From Frondihabitans peucedani (GTDB taxonomy: Bacteria > Actinomycetota > Actinomycetes > Actinomycetales > Microbacteriaceae): a stretch of 58,939 bases of DNA. How positions within the stretch are numbered: position 1 is the first letter of the stretch; every line of letters starts with the position of its first letter. Of the stretch, positions 33,972 through 45,148 are shown piece after piece. The stretch is taken from the NCBI RefSeq assembly GCF_039537585.1, contig NZ_BAABAU010000007.1, forward strand, positions 1-58,939. The letters are read 5' to 3'. Below the pieces are notes generated by a model. It made no database searches, was not told where the DNA came from, and saw nothing but the letters and a program-made list of their open reading frames with translations. Both the position numbers and the translations under genes were made by a program.

Positions 33972-35606
33972 GTGTCAGGCCCTTTGATCGTCCAGAGCGA
34001 CCGCACGGTGCTCCTCGAGGTCGCCCACCCCGAAGCCGAAGACGCCCGCCACGATCTCAGCGTCTTCGCCGAGCTCGAGCGCGCCCCCGAGCACGTCCAC
34101 ACGTACCGCATCACCCGGCTCGGCCTCTGGAACGCCCGCGCCGCCGGCCACTCGGCCGACGACATGCTCGAGACGCTCGAGAAGTACTCCAAGTTCCCCG
34201 TCCCGCAGAGCGTCTCGGTCGACATCGCCGAGACCGTCGCGCGCTACGGACGCATCGTCATCGAGCGCGACGGCGACCAGCTCCTCCTGCGGGGCACCGA
34301 CACTGCGGTCCTCCGCGAGGTGACCCGCGCCAAGAAGGTCGGCGAGCTCCTCGGCGTCAAGCGCGCCGACGACCTCTGGGAGCTCCTCCCCTGGGCCCGC
34401 GGCGAGATCAAGCAGCAGCTGATCAAGCTGGGCTGGCCCGCCGAAGACCACGCCGGCTACACGCCGGGCACCCCGCACGACATCGACCTCGACACCACCG
34501 AGTGGAACCTCCGCGACTACCAGCAGAAGGCCGTCGACAACTTCTTCGAGGGCGGATCCGGTGTCGTCGTGCTGCCCTGCGGCGCCGGCAAGACGCTGGT
34601 GGGCGCAGGAGCGATGGCGCAGGCCAAGACCACGACGCTGATCCTGGTCACCAACACGGTCTCGGCCAGGCAGTGGCGCGACGAGCTGCTCAAGCGCACG
34701 AGCCTCACCGAAGACGAGATCGGCGAGTACTCGGGCGCGGTCAAGGAGGTCAAGCCGGTCACGATCGCGACCTACCAGATCCTGACGGCGAGGCGCGCGG
34801 GCAAGTACACGCACCTCTCTCTTCTCGACGCGCTCGACTGGGGCCTCGTGGTCTACGACGAGGTGCACCTCCTGCCGGCGCCGGTGTTCAAGCTGACCGC
34901 CGAGCTGCAGGCCAGGCGCCGTCTCGGGCTGACCGCGACTCTCGTGCGCGAGGACGGCCGCGAGAGCGACGTCTTCAGCCTGATCGGCCCGAAGCGCTTC
35001 GACGCCCCCTGGAAGGAGATCGAGGCCCAGGGCTTCATCTCTCCCGCCAACTGCTACGAGGTCCGCGTCGACCTCCCCCAAGAAGACCGGCTCGAGTACG
35101 CGGCCTCCGCCGACGACGAACGGTACCGCCTCGCTGCGACGGCCCCGATCAAGCTGAACGTCGTGCGCCAGCTGGTCGACAAGCACGAGGGCGAGCAGAT
35201 CCTGGTGATCGGGCAGTACCTCGACCAGATCGACGAGCTCGCCGACGCCCTCGGAGCCCCGAAGCTCACGGGCTCCACCCCCGTCGACGAGCGGCAGCGC
35301 CTCTTCCAGGCGTTCCGCGACGGCGAGGTGAAGGTGCTCGTCGTGTCGAAGGTGGCCAACTTCTCGGTCGACCTCCCCGAGGCGACGGTGGCGATCCAGG
35401 TCTCCGGATCCTACGGCTCCCGGCAGGAGGAGGCGCAGCGGCTCGGCCGGCTCCTCCGCCCGAAGAAGTCGGGTCTGCCGGCGTCGTTCTACACGCTCGT
35501 CAGCCGCGACACCGTCGACCAGGACTTCGCCCAGAACCGCCAGCGGTTCCTCGCCGAGCAGGGCTACAGCTACACGATCCTCGACTCGCCGGCGCTGGCG
35601 GCCTAG
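33972..35606 (+). CDS. XPB/Ssl2-type DNA repair helicase
   Basis: The GTG at 33972 follows GGGAGA and gives 544 aa. The N-terminal damage-recognition-like part precedes an SF2 core: LRDYQQKAVDNFF, Walker A LPCGAGKT, DEVH box YDEVHLLPAP, motif III GLTATLVREDG, then VSKVANFSVDLPEA, QVSGSYGSRQEEAQRLGRLLRPK (motif VI). It is the bacterial homologue of the TFIIH helicase XPB and unwinds DNA with 3'-5' polarity. Its partner is the gene upstream. GTTCGC-type damage boxes were not found. Confidence 0.95.
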   Translation: MSGPLIVQSDRTVLLEVAHPEAEDARHDLSVFAELERAPEHVHTYRITRLGLWNARAAGHSADDMLETLEKYSKFPVPQSVSVDIAETVARYGRIVIERDGDQLLLRGTDTAVLREVTRAKKVGELLGVKRADDLWELLPWARGEIKQQLIKLGWPAEDHAGYTPGTPHDIDLDTTEWNLRDYQQKAVDNFFEGGSGVVVLPCGAGKTLVGAGAMAQAKTTTLILVTNTVSARQWRDELLKRTSLTEDEIGEYSGAVKEVKPVTIATYQILTARRAGKYTHLSLLDALDWGLVVYDEVHLLPAPVFKLTAELQARRRLGLTATLVREDGRESDVFSLIGPKRFDAPWKEIEAQGFISPANCYEVRVDLPQEDRLEYAASADDERYRLAATAPIKLNVVRQLVDKHEGEQILVIGQYLDQIDELADALGAPKLTGSTPVDERQRLFQAFRDGEVKVLVVSKVANFSVDLPEATVAIQVSGSYGSRQEEAQRLGRLLRPKKSGLPASFYTLVSRDTVDQDFAQNRQRFLAEQGYSYTILDSPALAA

Positions 35607-35711
35607 CCGCGAGCGCTGTCAGCGGGGTGCAGGATCGCGGCCAGGCTGCTACCAACGCTCGTTCGCGCGACTCCCAGCAAACGCTTAGACCGCGCGCAGA
35701 TACTTGATCCC
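35607..35711 (+). promoter_or_regulatory. Leaderless promoter of the OmpR-type regulator
   Basis: GATACT lies 7 nt before the ATG at 35712, with no ribosome-binding site, so the mRNA probably starts at the ATG. One GCAGGATC motif is at about 35630. No terminator was seen after XPB. Confidence 0.4.
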
Positions 35712-36404
35712 ATGAGCGATGGCCCCAAGATCCTTATCGTCGATGACGAACCCAACATCCGCGATCTCCTCACCACGAGCCTGCGCTTCGCCGGCTTCGC
35801 CGTCCGCGCAGTCGGCAACGGCGCCCAGGCCATCTCGGCCGTCCTCGAAGAAGAACCCGACCTGATCATCCTCGATGTGATGCTCCCCGACATGAACGGC
35901 TTCGGCGTCACCAAGCGCCTCCGCTCCTCGGGCTACACCTCGCCGATCCTGTTCCTCACGGCGAAAGACGACACCGAAGACAAGATCACCGGCCTCACCG
36001 TCGGTGGCGACGACTACGTCACCAAGCCGTTCAGCCTCGACGAGATCGTGGCGCGCATCAAGGCGATCCTGCGTCGCACGATGAACGAGGACGAAGACGC
36101 GATCATCCGTACCGGCGAGCTCACGATGGATCAAGACACCCACGAGGTCACCATCGGCGACACGGCCATCGAGCTCAGCCCGACCGAGTTCAAGCTGCTG
36201 CGCTACCTGATGCTCAACCCGAACCGCGTGCTGTCGAAGGCGCAGATCCTCGACCACGTCTGGGAGTACGACTTCAACGGCGATGCCGGCATCGTCGAGA
36301 GCTACATCTCGTACCTCCGCCGAAAGCTCGACCAGTTCTCGGCCGAGCCGATCATCCAGACCAAGCGCGGCTTCGGCTACATGCTGAAGGCCGCCAAGGC
36401 CTAG
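35712..36404 (+). CDS. OmpR/PhoB-family response regulator
   Basis: The 230-aa protein has a receiver domain (IVDDEPNIRDLL, phospho-Asp in LIILDVMLPDMNG, KPF motif) and a winged-helix DNA-binding domain (ELSPTEFKLLRYLMLNPNRVLSKAQILDHVW, then SYISYLRRKLD and TKRGFGYML). The matching kinase is encoded at 37857-39515 on the same strand; between them a formaldehyde dehydrogenase gene is inserted on the opposite strand. The closest type is the TrcR/TcrA-like group (inference). Confidence 0.93.
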   Translation: MSDGPKILIVDDEPNIRDLLTTSLRFAGFAVRAVGNGAQAISAVLEEEPDLIILDVMLPDMNGFGVTKRLRSSGYTSPILFLTAKDDTEDKITGLTVGGDDYVTKPFSLDEIVARIKAILRRTMNEDEDAIIRTGELTMDQDTHEVTIGDTAIELSPTEFKLLRYLMLNPNRVLSKAQILDHVWEYDFNGDAGIVESYISYLRRKLDQFSAEPIIQTKRGFGYMLKAAKA

Positions 36405-36425
36405 CCTCGGCTCACCCGCTCCACG

Positions 36426-36465
36426 ACGACGTCGCCGCCTCCCGATCGAGAGGCGGCGACGTCGT
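36426..36465. terminator. Bidirectional terminator between response regulator and fdhA
   Basis: Arms ACGACGTCGCCGCCTC (36426-36441) and GAGGCGGCGACGTCGT (36450-36465) pair perfectly over 16 bp around an 8-nt loop, between convergent genes. Confidence 0.8.
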
Positions 36466-36498
36466 TCTGTGTCGGCAGAGGGGTCTCTGCCGAGAGGA

Positions 36499-37725
36499 TC
36501 AGGCGGCGGCCGCGCCGTCGAGGTAGCCGTTCGGGTTCAGCACGTACTTCGTGGCCGAACCGGCATCGAACTCCTTGTAGCCGCGGGGCGCGTCCTCGAG
36601 GCTGATCGCCTTCGCGTTCACGTTGTCGGCGATGTGGACGCGGTCGTGCAGGATCGCCTGCATGAGCCCGTGGTTGTACTTCATGACCGGGCACTGCCCC
36701 GTCGTGAACGACAGCGACTTCGCCCAGCCGGTCCCGAGCGAGAGCGACAGCGAGCCCTTCTGCGCCGCCTCGTCGGCCGCGCCCGGGTCGCCGGTCACGT
36801 AGAGGCCGGGGATGCCCATCGCACCGCCGGCCGCCGTGATGTCCATCAGCGAGTTGAGCACCGTCGCCGGCGCCTCCTCGGCGCCGTGCCCGTGGCCCTT
36901 GGCCTCGAACCCGACCGCGTCGACGGCGCAGTCCACCTCCGGAACGCCGAGGATCTGGTCGATCTGCTCGGCGGGGTCCCCCTTCGTCAGGTCGACCGTC
37001 TCGCAGCCGAAGCTGCGGGCCTGTGCCAGGCGGTCCTCGTTCATGTCGCCGACGATGACCGCGGCGGCCCCGAGGAGCAGCGCGCTGGTGGCGGCGGCGA
37101 GACCGACCGGTCCCGCACCGGCGACGTAGACCGTCGATCCGACTCCGACTCCCGCGGTGACGGCCCCGTGGAACCCCGTCGGGAAGATGTCCGACAGCAT
37201 CGTGAGGTCCATGATCTTCTCGAGCGCCTGGTCCTTGTCGGGGAACTTCAGGAGGTTCCAGTCGGCGTAGGGCACTAGGACGAACTCGGCCTGGCCCCCC
37301 ACCCAGCCGCCCATGTCGACGTAGCCGTAGGCGCTGCCGGGGCGGTCGGGGTTGACGTTGAGGCAGATGCCGGTCTTCCGCTCCTTGCAGTTCCGGCAGC
37401 GGCCGCACGAGATGTTGAACGGCACCGAGACGAGGTCGCCCACCTTGATGAACTCCACGCCGGGGCCGACCTCGACGACCTCGCCGGTGATCTCGTGCCC
37501 GAGCACCAGGTTCGCCGGCGCCGTCGTCCTGCCGCGCACCATGTGCTGGTCCGACCCGCAGATGTTCGTGGCGACGGTCCGCAGGATCGCGCCGTGCGGC
37601 ACCTTCCGTCCGACGTTGGCCGGGTTGACGCCCGGTCCGTCCTTCAGCTCGAACGTCGGGTAGTCGGTGTCGATGACCTCGACCGTGCCCGGGCCCTTGT
37701 AAGCGACGGCTCTGTTTCCTGCCAT
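36499..37725 (-). CDS. fdhA: Glutathione-independent formaldehyde dehydrogenase, zinc type
   Basis: The 408-aa protein starts at the ATG 37723-37725 after AAGGAGG. It matches Pseudomonas-type FdhA: NICGSDQHMVRGRTT, GHEITGEVVEVG (catalytic Cys/His zinc), structural zinc CGRCRNCKERKTGIC, cofactor motif GAGPVGLAAA, and the long insert around NSLMDITAAGGAMGIPGLY. It oxidises formaldehyde (or other aldehydes by dismutation) with bound NAD. It is a single leftward gene inserted between a response regulator and its kinase. Confidence 0.92.
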   Translation of the reverse strand: MAGNRAVAYKGPGTVEVIDTDYPTFELKDGPGVNPANVGRKVPHGAILRTVATNICGSDQHMVRGRTTAPANLVLGHEITGEVVEVGPGVEFIKVGDLVSVPFNISCGRCRNCKERKTGICLNVNPDRPGSAYGYVDMGGWVGGQAEFVLVPYADWNLLKFPDKDQALEKIMDLTMLSDIFPTGFHGAVTAGVGVGSTVYVAGAGPVGLAAATSALLLGAAAVIVGDMNEDRLAQARSFGCETVDLTKGDPAEQIDQILGVPEVDCAVDAVGFEAKGHGHGAEEAPATVLNSLMDITAAGGAMGIPGLYVTGDPGAADEAAQKGSLSLSLGTGWAKSLSFTTGQCPVMKYNHGLMQAILHDRVHIADNVNAKAISLEDAPRGYKEFDAGSATKYVLNPNGYLDGAAAA

Positions 37726-37841
37726 GGGATCCTCCTTGATCACTGCGGCCGCGGAACGCGCCCGCTGAGGCGAAGCCAACTCCCCGAGCCGGTGACCCAG
37801 CCGTGAGCCGTCCGGGGCATGTTCCGCTCAGGCACCTCCGC

Positions 37842-37856
37842 TACTCTGACGCGGTC
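37842..37856 (+). promoter_or_regulatory. Probable -10 box of the kinase gene
   Basis: TACTCT at 37842-37847 lies 9 nt before the ATG at 37857. There is no Shine-Dalgarno sequence, so the transcript is leaderless or nearly so. This gives the kinase its own promoter, separate from the regulator gene. Confidence 0.4.
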
Positions 37857-39515
37857 ATGCACACACGTCTGTCGCAGTGGTGGAACGAGATCTCCATCCG
37901 CACCAAGATCACCGGGATCACGGTGTGTCTGGTGACCCTCGGGCTGCTCGTGGCCGGCCTCGGCACGATGACCGTGCTGAGCACCTACCTCTACGGCCAG
38001 GTCGACCGAGACCTGACGACCGCGTCGAAGACGATCACCCGGTACGACGGCGACAGCGATCACTGCACCGCCGACTTCGGCATCGCCAAGAGCGCCTACG
38101 TGGCGATCATCGCCGACGACGGGACGGTGCTCTGCACCAACACCGAAGACCTCGACGCCATGAGCTCGGCCCCCTACCTGCCCGGTTTCACCGAGGACGT
38201 CACCGCGAGCCACGAGGGCGCCTTCAACGGCTACAACCGGGCGCACACCGAGGAGTGGCGCCTCTACACGGTGCACTCGAAGATCCTGAACACCGCGACC
38301 GGCCGCGTCGAGGCGCTGACCATCGTCACCGGTCAGAACCTCGCGTCCACCAACGCCACGATCGCCCGCTTCACCTACATCTTCCTGGGCTTCGGACTCT
38401 CGGTCGTCGTCCTCGGGGCCGCGCTCACGCGCCTCCTGGTCACTTCGACCTTCGCCCCTCTGCGCGATGTCGAGGACACCGCGGCCCGCTTCGCCGACGG
38501 AGACTTCAGCCAGCGCCTCGACACGACGACGCCGAACACCGAGGTCGGGCGCCTCAACCGCTCCCTCAACACGATGCTCTCCCGCATCGACACGGCGTTC
38601 GACGACCGGGCCAAGACGATCGAGCAGATGCGGCGCTTCGTGGGCGACGCCAGCCACGAGCTCCGCACCCCGCTCGTCTCGCTGCGCGGCTACGCCGAGC
38701 TCTACCGGATGGGCGCCCTCCAGAAGCCCGAGGACGTCGCCCAGGCGATGGACCGCATCGAGAAGGAGGCCATCCGCATGGGCGGCCTCGTGCAGGACCT
38801 CCTGCAGCTGGCCCGCCTCGACGAGTCGAAGCCGCTGGAGCTCGGCCCCGTCGACCTGGTCACCATCGCCCGCGACTCCGCGCTCGACACCATGGCCTCG
38901 AACACCGACCGCGAGGTGCGGGTCATCGTCCGCGAGCCCGTCGCCCCCGGCGCAGCCGCCGTCGAGGAGTACGTCATCCCGTCCCAGGCGCCCACCTCAC
39001 CCCCTGCCGGAGTGACCGGCCCGATCGCGTTCGCCGGCGCCACTCTCGCCCGCCTCAGGATCCGGCGCGCCCGCGCCTCGGCCGCCGGGGTCCCGCCCGA
39101 GGAGCTCCCCCGCCTCGACGACGCCGACGAGCGCGCCATCAGCCCCGTGATCCTGGGCGAGGAGAACAAGATCCGCCAGGTCGTCACGAACCTGATGGGC
39201 AACGCCATGCGCTTCACCGACTCCGACTCGCCCATCGAGCTGGCCGTGCAGGCCGACCCGGGCCGCGGCATGGCCACGCTCGACGTCATCGACCACGGCG
39301 AGGGCATCCCACCGCAGATCCGCGAGAAGATCTTCCAGCGCTTCTGGCGGGCCGACACCTCCCGCACCCGCGACACCGGCGGCTCCGGCCTCGGCCTCGC
39401 GATCGTCTCCGGCATCGTCGCCGCGCACGACGGCGAGGTCGACGTCTTCGACACCCCCGGCGGCGGCGCCACCTTCCGCGTCTCGCTGCCGCTGCTGCCC
39501 GACTCGCTGGCGTAG
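37857..39515 (+). CDS. Membrane sensor histidine kinase
   Basis: The 552-aa protein has a first helix (ITGITVCLVTLGLLVAGLGTM), an extracytoplasmic sensor of about 140 residues, a second helix (IFLGFGLSVVVLGAALTRLLV), a HAMP domain, the HisKA box FVGDASHELRTPLVSL and a HATPase domain ([41 protein letters not shown]). Between HisKA and HATPase lies an unusual insert of about 60 residues rich in Ala/Pro/Arg. It is the probable partner of the regulator at 35712-36404. Confidence 0.93.
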   Translation: MHTRLSQWWNEISIRTKITGITVCLVTLGLLVAGLGTMTVLSTYLYGQVDRDLTTASKTITRYDGDSDHCTADFGIAKSAYVAIIADDGTVLCTNTEDLDAMSSAPYLPGFTEDVTASHEGAFNGYNRAHTEEWRLYTVHSKILNTATGRVEALTIVTGQNLASTNATIARFTYIFLGFGLSVVVLGAALTRLLVTSTFAPLRDVEDTAARFADGDFSQRLDTTTPNTEVGRLNRSLNTMLSRIDTAFDDRAKTIEQMRRFVGDASHELRTPLVSLRGYAELYRMGALQKPEDVAQAMDRIEKEAIRMGGLVQDLLQLARLDESKPLELGPVDLVTIARDSALDTMASNTDREVRVIVREPVAPGAAAVEEYVIPSQAPTSPPAGVTGPIAFAGATLARLRIRRARASAAGVPPEELPRLDDADERAISPVILGEENKIRQVVTNLMGNAMRFTDSDSPIELAVQADPGRGMATLDVIDHGEGIPPQIREKIFQRFWRADTSRTRDTGGSGLGLAIVSGIVAAHDGEVDVFDTPGGGATFRVSLPLLPDSLA

Positions 39516-39752
39516 GCGCTTCCGCTGCCCGCCGCCCGCTGCCCGCCGCGCGTCGGCGGGCTCCCGCAGGCGTCGGCCCCGCCCCGGAGCCCCGCCCACA
39601 GCGACCACCACCCGCCCATACGGCAGACCCGCACCCGGCACCCGCGCCCTGCACTGCGCCCCCGCGCCACGACCCGACAACGACGAAGGCCGGCTCCCCC
39701 GAGGGGGAACCGGCCTTCGCGCGGAACGGGTGCTGCCGTGGAGCTGCCGGAC
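39516..39752. other. Convergent intergenic region with GC-rich repeats
   Basis: Just after the kinase stop CGCTGCCCGCCGCC is duplicated in tandem (about 39527-39554). The rest is C-rich, without an ORF, and ends in the terminator at 39685-39718. Confidence 0.4.
39685..39718. terminator. Bidirectional terminator between kinase gene and groEL
   Basis: GAAGGCCGG and CCGGCCTTC pair at the ends, continuing with a CCCCC/GGGGG stem around a GAG loop and a small bulge. It lies between convergent genes. Confidence 0.8.
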
Positions 39753-41996
<2,244 letters not shown>

Positions 41997-42041
41997 TCAC
42001 GGCCCTGCACCCCGACCCGAGGCGCCCGCCGTGTCAGCGTG

Positions 42042-42644
42042 TCACTTGCTCGTGTAGTCCGATCCGAGCACGACAGTGATCGTGGCCCCGGGGAACGACG
42101 CGCTCTGCTGCACGGTCGTGATCCCGAGCTTCTGGGCGATCCCCAGTGCGATCGCCCTGTTGTCGGTCGCCGACGCGTCGTAGTAGACGACGGAGGTGCC
42201 GACGTCGCTCGACGCGTTGCCCTCGTTGCCGACCGTCCAGCCGCCGTTCTTGAGCGCGGTGCCGGCGTTGGCCGCGAGGCCCGCGGTCGAGGTGGCGTTC
42301 AGCACCGTGATGGTGGTCTTCGCCGGGTCGATCTTCGACGGGTCGGTGATCGGCGCCGTCGTCGGGGTCGGCGTGGACTTCGGCGTCGACGACCCTGACG
42401 AGGACGACGAGCCCGACGGCGACGTCGTGGCGGCTCCCGCGGACGACGACGGGTCTGTGAACTGGAAGCTGTTGTTGGTCACGGCGAGCACGCCGACGCC
42501 GATGCCGACGAGCACGCCGCAGGCGAGGGCCGCCCACGCGAACACGATCCAGCCGCCGTGGCGGGGCTTGCCGGAGCGGTGGGCGCCCACGCGCAGGAGC
42601 GAGTCGGGCACCCCGTCGAAACGATCGGGCGGGAACTTGGCCAT
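42042..42644 (-). CDS. LytR_C-domain membrane protein
   Basis: The 200-aa protein has a short cytoplasmic part, one helix ([23 protein letters not shown], about 33-55), a Ser/Thr/Pro-rich spacer (to about 100) and a C-terminal LytR_C domain ([22 protein letters not shown], then [22 protein letters not shown]). Such domains occur with LytR-CpsA-Psr enzymes of cell-wall glycopolymer attachment; here the enzyme domain is absent. It follows the DUF3263 gene by 56 bp in the same direction. Confidence 0.88.
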   Translation of the reverse strand: MAKFPPDRFDGVPDSLLRVGAHRSGKPRHGGWIVFAWAALACGVLVGIGVGVLAVTNNSFQFTDPSSSAGAATTSPSGSSSSSGSSTPKSTPTPTTAPITDPSKIDPAKTTITVLNATSTAGLAANAGTALKNGGWTVGNEGNASSDVGTSVVYYDASATDNRAIALGIAQKLGITTVQQSASFPGATITVVLGSDYTSK

Positions 42645-42670
42645 GGGTGAGGTGATCTCCGTGGGTCGGC

Positions 42671-42711
42671 GGGTCAGTGCCCGAGGGTCAGTGCCCGGAC
42701 TCAGCGCCCGA
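42671..42711 (-). repeat. Tandem 14-bp repeats containing the DUF3263 stop codon
   Basis: GGGTCAGTGCCCGA (42671), GGGTCAGTGCCCGG (42685) and ACTCAGCGCCCGA (42699) follow each other. The last holds the TGA (tca at 42701) that ends the DUF3263 gene; the others repeat it downstream. Confidence 0.75.
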
Positions 42712-42964
42712 ACGTGCGGGCGCTGCGCGCGGCCGCTCTCGAGTCGCGAAGACGCTGGAGTCTCGAGACGAGCATGGGCGCGTAGGCAAGTGCAGCGGGT
42801 CTTTCTATGAGCGAACCGAGGAGCTGCTGGTACCGCGGCGCCGTCAGGCCGAGCTCCTTGCGGATCGCGGCCTCCTTGCGGGCGGGCGAGACGGGTGCAT
42901 CCTGCTCGAAGTCGAGGATGCGCCGATCGCGCTCGCTCAGAGCCCCGATCTCGTCTTCTCGCAT
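42701..42964 (-). CDS. DUF3263-family protein
   Basis: The 87-aa protein starts at the ATG 42962-42964; a start 16 codons upstream is less likely. It shows the DUF3263 pattern LSERDRRILDFEQ … PARKEAAIRKELGLTAPRYQQLLGSLIERPAALAYAPMLVSRLQRLRDSR, which resembles a helix-turn-helix. The pair DUF3263-LytR_C is conserved in Actinobacteria. Function unknown, probably DNA-binding. Confidence 0.88.
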   Translation of the reverse strand: MREDEIGALSERDRRILDFEQDAPVSPARKEAAIRKELGLTAPRYQQLLGSLIERPAALAYAPMLVSRLQRLRDSRAAARSARTFGR

Positions 42965-42989
42965 GCGCCGCCCTCCGGTCCCTAGCAGC

Positions 42990-44003
42990 CTAGGGCGCAG
43001 GCGCGCCGACATCGGGGAGGCACGGCGCGAGCCGCAGCCGCGTGCCGTGAGCGTCGCCAGTGGCGAGAGCCGCCCCGTCGAGCGCCAGCGTCGCGAAGCG
43101 GTCCGGGTCGTCGGCCGTCGGCCGGGGCTCGGGCAGCGTGTCGTGCACGCCGGTCAGGAGTCCGGTCCTCTCGTACGAGACCCACCGCACTCCGAGGCGT
43201 CCGATCTCGTCGACGAACGCCTGCCGCCGGGCGCCCGGCAGGTAGACGAGCGTCCCCGCGGTCACGACCACCGGCGTGGAGCCCGGCGCTGCGCTCGCGA
43301 CCAGCGTCTCGAGTCCGTCGACCGCGTCGAGGGCCCTGAGGTGCGCAGGATCGCGCCGTGCCACCTCGAGCGCGGCCCGCAGCAGCTCGACGCGGTCGGT
43401 CTGCCCCGGCCAGAGCAGCGTCTCCAGCCAGAGCGCGTCCGCCGGGTCGCGAGGGTCGAGGGGTGCCAGGTCGAGGCCGGCCCGGTGCACGATCTCGGGG
43501 AGTGCTCCGGGATCCTGCGCGGCCCGCCCCTCGACCCGCACGTCGAGGCGCACCGGGCTCGCAGGATCACCGAGCACCCGCTCACCGGCGCTCGTCGCGA
43601 CCCGGATGCCGTAGCGGTCCGGGTAGAGCCCGAGCCCGGCCGCGGCGCCCACCTCGAGGAGCGACACCGGCCCGTCGATCCCCGCCGCCGCGAGCGCCAG
43701 CGCCACCGGGGCCGTGCGCCGCACGTCGTTGGTCTGGGTGAGGCGGCGGTCGAGCTCGTCGAGCCACGCCTCGGAGTGGTCGAGCATCCAGGCGCGGAGG
43801 GCCGCGTACTCGCCGATCGGAGCCCCGAGCCACCGGCAGACGGCCAGCACGAGCACCGGCTGCCGCTGACCGGGCCTCGCGCGATCGATGAGGCGCAGGA
43901 TCGCGTCGTCCGCGGCGATCCCGCGGGCCCACGCCTCGTAGAGCGGCGACCCCTGCGCTCCCGCGACGAGCGCGAAGTCGCGGAAGCGCTCTGCCGTGTC
44001 CAT
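42990..44003 (-). CDS. DUF2332-family protein
   Basis: The 337-aa protein matches DUF2332: ERFRDFALVAGAQGSPLYEAWARGIAAD, LLEVGAAAGLGLYPDRYGI (a nucleotide-binding-like strand-loop-helix as in SAM-dependent methyltransferases), VSYERTGLLTGVH and the C-terminal LALDGAALATGDAHGTRLRL. No reaction is established. TAGGCT lies 7 nt before the ATG, so the mRNA is probably leaderless. Confidence 0.85.
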   Translation of the reverse strand: MDTAERFRDFALVAGAQGSPLYEAWARGIAADDAILRLIDRARPGQRQPVLVLAVCRWLGAPIGEYAALRAWMLDHSEAWLDELDRRLTQTNDVRRTAPVALALAAAGIDGPVSLLEVGAAAGLGLYPDRYGIRVATSAGERVLGDPASPVRLDVRVEGRAAQDPGALPEIVHRAGLDLAPLDPRDPADALWLETLLWPGQTDRVELLRAALEVARRDPAHLRALDAVDGLETLVASAAPGSTPVVVTAGTLVYLPGARRQAFVDEIGRLGVRWVSYERTGLLTGVHDTLPEPRPTADDPDRFATLALDGAALATGDAHGTRLRLAPCLPDVGAPAP

Positions 44004-44177
44004 GCCCCCGAGCCTAGGTCGGCGGACGCCCGGCCCTGCGACCCGGCCGCAGCATCCTGCTAGCCGTTCAGCCCGCCCACTGCCGACTCACGGAATCATC
44101 GGGGTGCGCTCCGTGTTGAATGGGGTGGTCCTGCTGCAGCCAGCAGGAGGACGCACCCCGAACCGAAGGAGCACCCC
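44004..44177 (+). promoter_or_regulatory. DUF2332 promoter and structured msrB leader
   Basis: On the minus strand TAGGCT (44011-44016) is the -10 box of the DUF2332 gene. On the plus strand the msrB leader can fold: GGGGTGCG (44101-44108) pairs with CGCACCCC (44152-44159), enclosing TCCTGCTG-cagc-CAGCAGGA (44129-44148). The ribosome-binding site GAAGGAG lies just outside. Confidence 0.4.
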
Positions 44178-44579
44178 GTGGAGTACAAGGTCGAGAAGAC
44201 GGACGCCGAGTGGCGCGAGGAGCTGAGCCCCGAGGAGTTCCAGGTGCTGCGCCAGGCCGCGACCGAGCGCCCGTGGACGGGTGAGCTCCTCGATGAGAGC
44301 CGCGCCGGTCTCTACACCTGCGCCGCCTGCCACGCCGAGCTCTTCAAGAGCGGCACCAAGTTCGACTCCGGCTGCGGCTGGCCGTCGTTCTACGAGTCGG
44401 TCCGCCCTGAGGCGGTCCAGCTCATCGAAGACAGGTCGCTCGGCATGGTCCGCACCGAGGTGCGCTGCGCCAACTGCGGCTCGCACCTGGGCCACGTCTT
44501 CGACGACGGCTTCGGCACGCCGACCGGCGACCGCTACTGCATGAACAGCCTGTCGCTCAACTTCGAGGCGACCGAGTAG
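44178..44579 (+). CDS. msrB: Methionine-R-sulfoxide reductase B
   Basis: The GTG at 44178 gives 133 aa. Motifs: two zinc CxxC pairs (CAAC and CANC), GCGWPSF, VRTEVRCANCGSHLGHVF and the catalytic RYCMNSLSL. It reduces methionine-R-sulfoxide in damaged proteins with thioredoxin. The stop overlaps the next gene's start (TAGTG). Confidence 0.97.
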   Translation: MEYKVEKTDAEWREELSPEEFQVLRQAATERPWTGELLDESRAGLYTCAACHAELFKSGTKFDSGCGWPSFYESVRPEAVQLIEDRSLGMVRTEVRCANCGSHLGHVFDDGFGTPTGDRYCMNSLSLNFEATE

Positions 44580-45136
44580 TGGAGACGGCGGGGCGCACGC
44601 CCGTCCGCGACGCGGCGCTCCGCCGCCGTTCCCGATCCAAGGTCGACGACCGGGCGCCGAGCCGTGACGAGCTCCTCGAGCTGGTCGCGGCGGCCGCGAC
44701 GGTCGCCGACCACTCGGGTCTCGTGCCCTGGCGGATCATCGAGATCCGGGGCGACGCCCGCGAGACGGTCGGCCGGGCCATCGCTGTGGCGGGCGGCGCT
44801 GAGGGCGACGCGGCCGACAAGCTGGCCGGCAAGCCGCTGCGAGCGCCGCTCCTCCTGGCCGTCGTGCTCTCGCCTCGCGAGAGCCGGAAGGTGCCGGAGT
44901 GGGAGCAGGAGTCCGTCGCCTCCGGCGTCGCGCACCTGCTCAGCCTGCTGCTCGACGAGGCGGGCTGGGGTGTCATGTGGCGCACCGGCATCTGGACGAG
45001 GGCCGACGCGGTCGCCCAGGCACACGAACTCCTGCCGGGCGAGAAACTGCTGGGCTGGCTCTATGTCGGCGGAGCCTTCGGCGACGAGAAGCCGCGGAAG
45101 CCGTTCGACGCGTCGCGGGTGGTCAGCTCGCTTTAG
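44579..45136 (+). CDS. Nitroreductase-family flavoprotein
   Basis: The 185-aa protein overlaps msrB by one base. Pattern: RRRSRSKVDDRAPSRDELLELVAAAATVADHSGLVPWRIIEI (FMN phosphate and substrate cavity), then a LLSLLLDEAGWGVMWRTG helix and LLGWLYVGG near the C-terminus, as in small NAD(P)H:FMN nitroreductases. Physiological substrate unknown; pairing with msrB suggests a role in oxidative or electrophile stress. Confidence 0.87.
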   Translation: METAGRTPVRDAALRRRSRSKVDDRAPSRDELLELVAAAATVADHSGLVPWRIIEIRGDARETVGRAIAVAGGAEGDAADKLAGKPLRAPLLLAVVLSPRESRKVPEWEQESVASGVAHLLSLLLDEAGWGVMWRTGIWTRADAVAQAHELLPGEKLLGWLYVGGAFGDEKPRKPFDASRVVSSL

Positions 45137-45148
45137 GCGAGCCGCCTG

